Below, in pieces: positions 1 through 5,410 of a stretch of DNA of 5,437 nt. Position 1 is the first letter of the stretch; each line of letters starts with the position of its first letter. The translations under genes and the position numbers were made by a program. Source of the stretch: Bacillota bacterium (GTDB lineage Bacteria; Eremiobacterota; SpSt-956; JAKJGF01); NCBI GenBank assembly GCA_029555925.1, contig JAKPQU010000187.1, forward strand, positions 1-5,437, given 5' to 3'. The notes beneath the pieces were generated by a model. It was given only the letters and a program-made list of their open reading frames with translations. It did no database searches and was not told where the DNA came from.

Positions 1-31
1 TTTGCCTTATTTAATTTGTTTTGCAGACAAT

Positions 32-52
32 AAATTAACCACTGGTTAATTT
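32..52. promoter_or_regulatory. 21-bp perfect palindrome, possible operator
   Basis: Ten-base arms AAATTAACCA (32-41) and TGGTTAATTT (43-52) are exact reverse complements around a single C at 42. A one-base centre suits a dyad bound by a dimeric protein better than an RNA hairpin, although opening the middle would give a short A+T-rich stem. It lies about 175 bases upstream of the -10 box of the TPR gene, which is far for a repressor site of that promoter, so it may belong to a gene off the left edge. Its function is not known. Confidence 0.45.
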
Positions 53-147
53 CTAATACTATAGAAAAAACTAATTTTTCTTCTCCAGAGCCTGCCAGTC
101 AGAAGCTTTTTATGGATACCCTTTTACCTGTTACGGTACTATTGACC

Positions 148-209
148 TGAGCATAAGCATGTAATAAAGGTTTTCCTCTGTTCACTACTCACTTCAGTAT
201 TTATGCTCA
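148..209. repeat. 9-bp inverted repeat upstream of the TPR promoter
   Basis: TGAGCATAA (148-156) and TTATGCTCA (201-209) are exact reverse complements separated by 44 bases. The right arm overlaps the place where the -35 element of the next promoter would lie (207-212). That allows a looped regulatory site, but the match may be fortuitous. No reading frame of note was found in 1-269; short open stretches at the left edge end at stop codons at 31-33 and 47-49. Confidence 0.35.
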
Positions 210-235
210 ACTCAATAAAGTAATTATGGTATAAT
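207..235 (+). promoter_or_regulatory. extended -10 promoter of the TPR gene
   Basis: TATAAT at 230-235 is a perfect -10 box and is preceded by TG at 227-228 with one spacer base, which is the extended -10 form. The -35 region (about 207-212, TCAACT) matches TTGACA poorly, as is common where an extended -10 compensates. Transcription would begin near 242, leaving a leader of about 28 bases before the start codon at 270. Confidence 0.7.
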
Positions 236-269
236 ATATAAAAAATTTCCTGTAAAGAGAGGCCTGAAT

Positions 270-3152
270 ATGTATATTAATAAATTTCTTTTGACAAATC
301 TGATTATTGTAATGTTACTTATCTGTCTCCTTCCTGCAGCAGCGGAAACGGCTCAGGAGTGGTTAAATAAAGGGCTGAAACTATATGATGAAGGTAATTA
401 TGAAGAAGCAATCCTGTGTTATGACAGGGCAATAGAACTTGAACCTGAGAATGATACGGCCTGGTATGACAAAGGGCTTGCACTGGACAATCAGGGAAAC
501 TATGACGAAGCAATAACATGTTATGACAGGGCAATGGAACTTAACAGTGGAAACCTGGATGCTCTGAATAATAAAGGGTTAATTATTTACAGACAGGGGA
601 AATATGAGGAAGCACTTGATTGCTTTAACAGAATAATAGAAATGGCTCCTTCGTCTATCTACGGATGGACCAATAAAGGACTCATATTATACAATCAAAA
701 ACAATATGAAGAGGCCGCCCAATGTTTTATAAAGGCACTGGATATTGACCAGGGACACAGACCTTCCTGGATTAATCTTGGAAACTGTTTCTATGTTCAG
801 GGCAATTACGATGATGCCATCAAATGCTATGAAAACGTTTTAACGATTGATCCCTCTTACAGTAAAGCATGGTATAACAGAGGGAATTGTTTTCAGGCAC
901 AGGGGAAAGATGTTGATGCAATAGAAAGTTATGACAGAGCACTGGAAATAAAACCTGATTATGTTGATGCGTGGAATAACAAAGGAGAAGTCTTATATTA
1001 TCAGGGAAAATACGAAAAAGCCATTAAATGCTATGATACGGCAATAGAATTTGCTCCTGAATCTGTAACGGCATGGTACAATAAAGGACTCGCTTTACAT
1101 GCTTTCGGCAAATATGATGAAGCTGTTAAATGTTACGATAAAACAATAGAACTCGCTCCGGAATCTATTTATGCCTGGAATAACAGAGGACTTGCCTTTT
1201 ATTCTGAAGGCGATTATGAAGAAGCACTTAAATGTTACGATAAAGTAATTGACAGTGAACCATCATATGCAAAAACCTGGTATAACATGGGAAATGTCTT
1301 GAGAAAACAGAAAAAATACGAAGAGGCTATTAAATGTTACGACAAAGCCATAGAATGTGATCCTTCCTATGAAGAGGCCATGATTGGCAAAGGATATAGC
1401 CTTGGAATGCTGCGAAAATATAAGGAAGAAATTACCTGTTATGATAAACTGTTAAAAATCAATGATAAGAATAGAGATGCCCTTTATAACAGAGGCCTTG
1501 CCATGGAAGATCTGGGAGAGTATGAAGCAGCCATAGAATCTTATAATAAATTACTGGAAATAAATCCATCCGATCTTGATGCATGGAACAACAGAGGCTA
1601 TACCCTCAGACTTACCGGTAAATATGATGAGGCCATGAAATGTTTTGATAAAATAATAGAAATTGAACCATCATATATACTGGCCTGGTATAACAGAGGG
1701 CTTACGTTAGAAAAGCTGGGTAAAGATGAGGAAGCAATTGAAAATTATGATAAAGCTTTAAAACTCGATCCGGAACATATATCTTCATGGCTTCAAAAAG
1801 CCATGGTTTTAACCGGAACCGGCAGATACAAAGAGGCTATGGAAGCTTATTATAAAGCTATAGAACTTGATCCAAAACGGGCCGACACATGGTATAACAG
1901 AGGATACTGCCTTTACTCTCAGGGAAAATATGAAGAAGCTATAAACTCTTTTAATAAAGCAATAGAACTTTCACCTGAATATTTTGAATGCTGGAACTCT
2001 AAAGGCAATGCTTTATATGGTACGGGTAAATACAGTGAAGCCATTAAATGCTATGAAAAAGCCATGGATATTAATCCTCTCTCTGTATATCCATGGTATA
2101 ACACGGGACTCTCTCTGGAAAGTCAGGGGAATTATGGAGAGGCACTTAAATATTATGATAAAGCACTGGAAATAAATCCGAAATATGCGGAAGGATTGAA
2201 CAGTAAAGGGAATTTATTATATGTTCTTCATAGATACGAAGAAGCTATCAGGTGTTATGACAGAATACTGGAAATCGAACAGAATAATCAGTCAGTATGG
2301 AATGATAAGGGTAATGCTCTTTATGCGGAAAGTAAATATGATGAAGCTATAGAATGTTATAAAAAAGCAGTCGAGATCAAACGTGACTATAAATATGCCT
2401 GGTATAATACGGGATTATGTCTGAGCAATCAAAAAAAATATGAAGAAGCAGCAAAATATTATGATAAAACCCTGGAGATTGATCCACTGTTCAATCAGGC
2501 CCTCTATTCGAAAGGATATGATTTAAACAGTCAGAAAAAATACGAAGAAGCTCTGCAATATCTCGATAAAGCAATAAAACAGGACAATAAATATATAGAT
2601 GCCATTTACAGTAAAGCCTGGACTTTAACCTGTCTTGGCAGGCTGGATGAAGCAATAAAATGTTATGACAGAATAATAGAAATAAATCCTGAAGCTGTAT
2701 ATGCATGGTGTGACAGAGGAAACTTATTCTTTGAGAAAAAGCAATATGATGAGGCTATCCGTTGTTTTGATAAAGCAATAGAGATTGATGGCGATTACTC
2801 CGATGGGTGGAATGATAAGAGCTGGGCTCTTAAAGAAACCGGTAAATATAAAGAAGCTATGAAATGTATTGACAGAGCACTGGAACTTGACGGGGATAAT
2901 TATGCTTACCGGGATACAAAAGGAGTCATTTTATTAAAAGAAGAACAATATGATGAAGCAATAAAATGGTTCGACAGGGCACTGGAACTTGAACCTGATT
3001 GTGTGGAAATAATAGTTAATAAAGGCCAGGCTTTATGCAGTTTAAAAAAATATGATGAAGCAATAAAATGTTTCGATAAAGCACTGAAACTTGAACCTGA
3101 TTGTAAAGATGCGAAAGAGGGAAAGGAAAAAGCTTTGAAGGGTGAGCAGTGA
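270..3152 (+). CDS. exported protein made of 27 tandem TPRs
   Basis: This 960-residue protein is almost entirely a tetratricopeptide-repeat solenoid. Residues 1-25 look like a Sec signal peptide: Lys5, a hydrophobic core from about residue 6 to 21, and an Ala-Ala-Ala cleavage site before Glu26. Residues 30-947 divide into exactly 27 units of 34 residues with no gaps, followed by a 13-residue charged tail. Typical units read AWYNKG...YDEAIKCYDKAIEI.P, with the TPR hallmark Gly, Ala, aromatic and Pro positions. Such arrays form a right-handed superhelix of about 7-8 repeats per turn, so roughly 3.5 turns here, and bind peptides or scaffold complexes. No catalytic domain is present, and the partner is unknown. 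The start is supported by AGAGAGG at 256-262, seven bases upstream, and by the signal peptide. Cys occupies the same helix-B position in 18 repeats. The mature protein probably sits in the periplasm or cell envelope; Cys19 is not in a good lipobox. Confidence 0.93.
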   Translation: MYINKFLLTNLIIVMLLICLLPAAAETAQEWLNKGLKLYDEGNYEEAILCYDRAIELEPENDTAWYDKGLALDNQGNYDEAITCYDRAMELNSGNLDALNNKGLIIYRQGKYEEALDCFNRIIEMAPSSIYGWTNKGLILYNQKQYEEAAQCFIKALDIDQGHRPSWINLGNCFYVQGNYDDAIKCYENVLTIDPSYSKAWYNRGNCFQAQGKDVDAIESYDRALEIKPDYVDAWNNKGEVLYYQGKYEKAIKCYDTAIEFAPESVTAWYNKGLALHAFGKYDEAVKCYDKTIELAPESIYAWNNRGLAFYSEGDYEEALKCYDKVIDSEPSYAKTWYNMGNVLRKQKKYEEAIKCYDKAIECDPSYEEAMIGKGYSLGMLRKYKEEITCYDKLLKINDKNRDALYNRGLAMEDLGEYEAAIESYNKLLEINPSDLDAWNNRGYTLRLTGKYDEAMKCFDKIIEIEPSYILAWYNRGLTLEKLGKDEEAIENYDKALKLDPEHISSWLQKAMVLTGTGRYKEAMEAYYKAIELDPKRADTWYNRGYCLYSQGKYEEAINSFNKAIELSPEYFECWNSKGNALYGTGKYSEAIKCYEKAMDINPLSVYPWYNTGLSLESQGNYGEALKYYDKALEINPKYAEGLNSKGNLLYVLHRYEEAIRCYDRILEIEQNNQSVWNDKGNALYAESKYDEAIECYKKAVEIKRDYKYAWYNTGLCLSNQKKYEEAAKYYDKTLEIDPLFNQALYSKGYDLNSQKKYEEALQYLDKAIKQDNKYIDAIYSKAWTLTCLGRLDEAIKCYDRIIEINPEAVYAWCDRGNLFFEKKQYDEAIRCFDKAIEIDGDYSDGWNDKSWALKETGKYKEAMKCIDRALELDGDNYAYRDTKGVILLKEEQYDEAIKWFDRALELEPDCVEIIVNKGQALCSLKKYDEAIKCFDKALKLEPDCKDAKEGKEKALKGEQ
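357..3110 (+). repeat. 27 x 102-bp tandem TPR-coding repeats
   Basis: The repeat array occupies 2754 bases, exactly 27 x 102, all in phase. Most units have diverged at DNA level, but the last two are close: 49 of 54 bases are identical between 2949-3002 and 3051-3104. Residue 3 of the unit alternates Tyr/Asn across much of the array, showing a 68-residue (204-bp) higher-order period. Confidence 0.9.
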
Positions 3153-3240
3153 AGGGTGAAGAGAGTTTATAGTTTAAGGTTTATAGTTGAGAGTTAACTG
3201 ATTTTAAACTCTCAACCCTCAACTTTCAACTCTCAACTTT
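3136..3240. repeat. heptanucleotide array overlapping the TPR gene's 3' end
   Basis: From 3136 to 3198 the sequence parses into nine 7-base units: TGAAGGG, TGAGCAG, TGAAGGG, TGAAGAG, then AGTTTAT, AGTTTAA, GGTTTAT, AGTTGAG, AGTTAAC. After a short gap, 3211-3240 carries the complementary phase: CTCAACC, CTCAACT, TTCAACT, CTCAACT, TT. The two halves fold back, with GTTGAGAGTT (3186-3195) pairing exactly with AACTCTCAAC (3207-3216) or with its second copy (3228-3237). The array starts inside the coding sequence and its third unit supplies the TGA stop (3150-3152). It resembles heptanucleotide STRR-type repeats described in cyanobacteria and found in other bacteria. There is no U-tract, so it is not an obvious intrinsic terminator. 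Confidence 0.8.
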
Positions 3241-3243
3241 ATG

Positions 3244-3332
3244 TTACGCATCACGGTACCACCCGTGACGCGTAACGCGTTACGCGTCACGTAAATTACG
3301 CATCACGATTTAAAGGCGTCACGAATTTAAAG
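3244..3332. repeat. GCGTAAC-family heptad element with 28-bp perfect palindrome
   Basis: Positions 3264-3291 are a perfect 28-bp palindrome made of four heptads: CGTGACG CGTAACG followed immediately by its exact reverse complement. An alternative hairpin pairs 3244-3255 with 3264-3275 (12 positions, one A-C mismatch, loop 3256-3263), so the two structures compete for the same strand. Further units follow: TTACGCATCACG, then two direct copies of GC(A/G)TCACGA(A)TTTAAAG at 3300-3315 and 3316-3332. The first 17 bases of the palindrome recur exactly at 5109-5125. Function is unknown; it lies between the TPR gene and the promoter of the next gene. Confidence 0.85.
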
Positions 3333-3351
3333 GTATTTTTAAAAAAAACCA

Positions 3352-3380
3352 TTGAGTTTATAAATATTATCTGTTATATT
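3352..3380 (+). promoter_or_regulatory. sigma70-type promoter of the ATP-grasp gene
   Basis: TTGAGT (3352-3357) and TATATT (3375-3380) are separated by 17 bases. TG at 3372-3373 with one spacer base makes an extended -10. Transcription should start near 3387, giving a leader of about 29 bases. This separates the gene's expression from the upstream TPR gene. The ribosome binding site is AGGAGGT at 3404-3410. Confidence 0.75.
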
Positions 3381-3415
3381 ATTTTTATTCCAAATTAAAA
3401 AATAGGAGGTCAGTT

Positions 3416-4786
3416 ATGTCTATAGTTACAAAAATCAATGATCATTTTAAAGAGATTCTCGGCAAAGGTGATCCGGTAAATGAAATGAAGAATCTTGCCA
3501 TAGAAATGGCAAAATACGATATGACAATGAAGGGCAAGCCATTCCCTACCTTTTTAAAGCCCTATATGGTTTCTAAAGAAGCAAAGCCTTCTTTCAAGCA
3601 TGCCACCAATAATATTATGTCTGCCATCGAAAAAGTAGCAGATGCATTTTTTACCGATCCGAAATTTAAAAATCTTCTCGAGCTAAAAGACCTTGTTGAA
3701 AAATATGCAAAAATGAATCAGGTTTATCCGAGAAGGCAGATAGTTTCACGTCTTGACGCATTTTATATGCCTGAAAACGGAGATATAAAATTCATAGAAT
3801 TTAACTGTGACAGCCCGTCAGGTATGGGGTGGCATGACGTAATGGTTGACATGTTCAAAGAACTTCCGACCATGAAAAAAGCCGGAGAAACCTTCAAACT
3901 GGAAGCTGATAAATTCCTTGATACCCATACAAAAATGCTTCTTAAAAAATATCACGAATTCTGCAAAGCCAAAGGCGAAACACCTGTGTCAGATCCACTG
4001 TTCGCCATAGTATGTGCCAGTGACTCAACAATCCTTTCCGATGTAAAGGTAATAGTAGACACTCTGATACAGAAAGGCCATAAAGCCATATATGCAGATC
4101 CGAGGGATTTCGACTATGACGGAAAACATCTGACAAAAGACGGACAGGTTGTCCATGTAATATACCGTGATGCAGTTCAGGAATTCCTGGATGCACCTTA
4201 CTACGGTCACACAGAAGCAGTCCTTAAAGCCTATGAAGACGGGAACATCTGTTTTGTGAATCCTTTCTGTTCCCGTGTGGGCGGATTGAAATCAGTTCTT
4301 GCCATCATGCATGACGACAGATTTTCCTATCTCTTTACGGAAGAGGAACTGGAAGTTATTAAAAAGTATATTCCCTTTACCCGCCTTGTAAGAGATCTTG
4401 AAACAGATTATCATGGAGAAAAAGTAAATATCATAGACTTAATAAAAAACAACAAAGAGAAGCTGGTGTTAAAGCCAAATTCCGGTTATGGCGGACATGG
4501 CGTAATGGTAGGCCCTGCAGTGACAGATGATGAATGGAAAGACACATTAAAGACTGCCATGGCGCCGGGCAACACCTATGTGGTACAGGAAATGGTTCCA
4601 ATACCTTCTGATGATTTCCCTGTAGTAGAGGAAGGTAAATTCCTGGGATTCCAGGCAAAGAATGTAAATATCAATTTCTGGGCCTATGACGGAGAATTCG
4701 GAGGAGCCTATGTAAGAGCCGCTGCCGGCGCAATAATAAATGTTCACCAGGGCGGAGGCATGGTTCCCGTATTTTATGTAAGCTAG
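3416..4786 (+). CDS. circularly permuted ATP-grasp ligase, glutathionylspermidine synthase-like
   Basis: This 456-residue cytoplasmic protein fits the circularly permuted ATP-grasp class, related to the synthetase half of glutathionylspermidine synthase. Enzymes of this class use ATP to form an acyl-phosphate on a carboxylate and join it to an amine; the substrate here cannot be read from sequence. Visible motifs in order are: R112-L-D114; IEFNCDSPSG at 127-136, with Glu128 and Asn130 as likely metal/ATP ligands; IYRD at 249-252; FVNPF followed by Lys292; LVLKPNSGYGGHGV at 350-363, the Lys353 plus Gly-rich loop expected to hold ATP; VVQEMVP at 389-395; and the closing YVRAAAGAIINVHQGGGMVPVF at 432-453, typical of the C-terminal end of such proteins. 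Length and both ends look complete. The start follows AGGAGGT by five bases. It has its own promoter and no amidase, transporter or second ligase beside it, so a pathway cannot be assigned. It is probably not a true glutathionylspermidine synthase, since no amidase domain is fused. Confidence 0.85.
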   Translation: MSIVTKINDHFKEILGKGDPVNEMKNLAIEMAKYDMTMKGKPFPTFLKPYMVSKEAKPSFKHATNNIMSAIEKVADAFFTDPKFKNLLELKDLVEKYAKMNQVYPRRQIVSRLDAFYMPENGDIKFIEFNCDSPSGMGWHDVMVDMFKELPTMKKAGETFKLEADKFLDTHTKMLLKKYHEFCKAKGETPVSDPLFAIVCASDSTILSDVKVIVDTLIQKGHKAIYADPRDFDYDGKHLTKDGQVVHVIYRDAVQEFLDAPYYGHTEAVLKAYEDGNICFVNPFCSRVGGLKSVLAIMHDDRFSYLFTEEELEVIKKYIPFTRLVRDLETDYHGEKVNIIDLIKNNKEKLVLKPNSGYGGHGVMVGPAVTDDEWKDTLKTAMAPGNTYVVQEMVPIPSDDFPVVEEGKFLGFQAKNVNINFWAYDGEFGGAYVRAAAGAIINVHQGGGMVPVFYVS

Positions 4787-4795
4787 AACACCTAA

Positions 4796-4850
4796 TGCGT
4801 AATGCGTGATGCGTAATGCGAGGTTATCGTTACACATCACGCATTATGTA
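4796..4850. repeat. long intergenic hairpin of the heptad family
   Basis: This element fills the gap between two convergent genes. Bases 4796-4811 pair with 4835-4850 (16 positions, two G-U). After a C-A mismatch, 4813-4818 pair with 4828-4833 (one U-G), leaving a nine-base loop (CGAGGTTAT). The wobble pairs are good only in + strand RNA; in - strand RNA they become A-C mismatches. The left arm is a heptad array (ATGCGTA, ATGCGTG, ATGCGTA, ATGCGAG). Neither side has a U-tract, so it may protect or separate transcript ends rather than act as a standard terminator, though bidirectional termination is possible. Confidence 0.75.
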
Positions 4851-4851
4851 A

Positions 4852-5085
4852 TTAGCCCTCTACTACCCTCGGTTTACACAATTCATCTTCTTTTACTGCA
4901 GATCTGCCGCAGGCTTCACAGTAATAACTGATTTTTGTCAGTTTCGGTTTACAGAGATGCGCCTTTTGAGCAGCTTTTTCTCCGCAATAATCGCATACAT
5001 ATATTTTATTTGCTTCAACTGGTTCACAGAGATGTCCTGTATCAGGAGCAACAGCACCGCAGGTTTTGCATGTGTGTAATGCCAT
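4852..5085 (-). CDS. small protein of three zinc-ribbon-like repeats
   Basis: This 77-residue protein consists of three tandem units with a 25-residue period, each C-x2-C-G...H-x-C-x-P. The Cys sets are 6/9/20, 31/34/45 and 56/59/70. His18 and His43 complete probable C-x2-C-x8-H-x-C zinc sites in units 1 and 2. The equivalent position in unit 3 is Glu68, so that site would have only three Cys ligands. There is no signal peptide, so it is probably cytoplasmic. Zinc knuckles of this size can contact nucleic acid or protein, but no specific function can be assigned. The start at 5085 is chosen because AAGGCGG lies seven bases upstream on the - strand (5093-5099). The frame stays open to 5184, but that extension would be encoded by the promoter and the heptad repeat. 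The gene converges on the ATP-grasp gene, with 65 bases between the stop codons. Confidence 0.82.
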   Translation of the reverse strand: MALHTCKTCGAVAPDTGHLCEPVEANKIYVCDYCGEKAAQKAHLCKPKLTKISYYCEACGRSAVKEDELCKPRVVEG

Positions 5086-5108
5086 AATAACACCGCCTTT
5101 TTTTATTT

Positions 5109-5133
5109 CGTGACGCGTAACGCGTAACGCGAG
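5109..5133. repeat. heptad repeat block in the zinc-protein gene leader
   Basis: Units CGTGACG, CGTAACG, CGTAACG end in CGAGG. The first 17 bases equal 3264-3280. The terminal GCGAGG followed by TTAT-like sequence and TGTAATT is shared with the element at 4811-4853, so this looks like a shorter family member lacking the right hairpin arm. It lies between the probable -10 box and the ribosome binding site of the minus-strand gene, so it would be at or just after the transcription start. Confidence 0.78.
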
Positions 5134-5134
5134 G

Positions 5135-5162
5135 ATTATATGTAATTTATTATGAACTACAA
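5135..5162 (-). promoter_or_regulatory. probable promoter of the zinc-protein gene
   Basis: Read on the minus strand, TTGTAG (5162-5157) and a perfect TATAAT (5140-5135) are separated by 16 bases. The -35 matches only half the consensus. Transcription would start near 5128, inside the heptad block, giving a leader of roughly 40 bases. The -35 lies within the first of two copies of ACTACAATATA (5156-5166 and 5171-5181 on the + strand), 15 bases apart, which could be a regulator site. Confidence 0.5.
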
Positions 5163-5181
5163 TATAACTGACTACAATATA
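5156..5181. repeat. 11-bp direct repeat at the minus-strand promoter
   Basis: ACTACAATATA occurs at 5156-5166 and again at 5171-5181. The 15-base spacing is not a whole number of helical turns. One copy covers the -35 element of the zinc-protein promoter. It could be a tandem binding site or simple A+T-rich duplication. Confidence 0.45.
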
Positions 5182-5260
5182 CAATATTCAAAAGTTCTCA
5201 AATAAATCCTTCAGCAATTATATTTTTCCATGTTTATACTATTTAGCTTTAGACATAGTA

Positions 5261-5410
5261 GTCTGCCTGCCTGGTGCTCCGAAGAAAAAAATATCACGGC
5301 AGCACAGGTATATTTTATTGAATTATAATGTAAAGTAGCATGATATAAGCTGTAACTGTTATAAACGTTCCAGTTTAGATTTTTTTCGGAGGAGCATCAG
5401 GCAGGTAGAC
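5261..5410. mobile_element. terminal inverted repeat element, MITE-like or structured RNA
   Basis: The non-coding right end holds a long inverted repeat. Bases 5261-5280 pair with 5391-5410 at all 20 positions, two of them G-U in + strand RNA. A symmetric 3x3 purine internal loop follows (GAA 5281-5283 opposite GGA 5388-5390), then nine A-T-rich pairs plus one G-C (5284-5292 with 5379-5387). About 86 bases lie between the arms, without a reading frame of note. The arms are clearly richer in G+C than their surroundings. AGTA stands directly outside both ends (5257-5260 and 5411-5414), as a four-base target duplication would, though this short match could be chance. Either a small non-autonomous transposable element or a structured RNA fits. 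I saw no gene in 5086-5437. Confidence 0.55.

Noticed and set aside
63..81. AGAAAAA/TTTTTCT hairpin in the leader
   Set aside because: Nearly all A-T pairs, weak, and expected by chance in such A+T-rich sequence.
315..330. Lipoprotein signal at Cys19 of the TPR protein
   Set aside because: The residue before the Cys is Ile, not Gly, Ala or Ser, and a normal Ala-Ala-Ala cleavage site follows.
319..2706. Open frames on the strand opposite the TPR gene, and in other frames of it
   Set aside because: They arise from the periodic codon pattern of the repeats, lack ribosome sites and resemble no protein family.
270..3152. Archaeal (methanogen) origin suggested by the TPR style
   Set aside because: Bacterial extended -10 promoters and a Sec signal peptide are present in the window; TPRs of this style are widespread.
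3186..3240. Intrinsic terminator of the TPR gene
   Set aside because: The stem is perfect but no run of T follows it, so only the fold-back of repeats is claimed.
3136..3332. CRISPR array
   Set aside because: Units are seven bases with no unique spacers and no cas genes; this is a short tandem repeat.
3942..4840. Open frames opposite the ATP-grasp gene
   Set aside because: They are antisense shadows of a well-supported gene with clear motifs and show no start signals.
5086..5184. N-terminal extension of the zinc protein to a start codon at 5184
   Set aside because: The added residues would be encoded by the promoter and the heptad repeat, have no Cys-repeat character, and a ribosome binding site sits just before the start at 5085.
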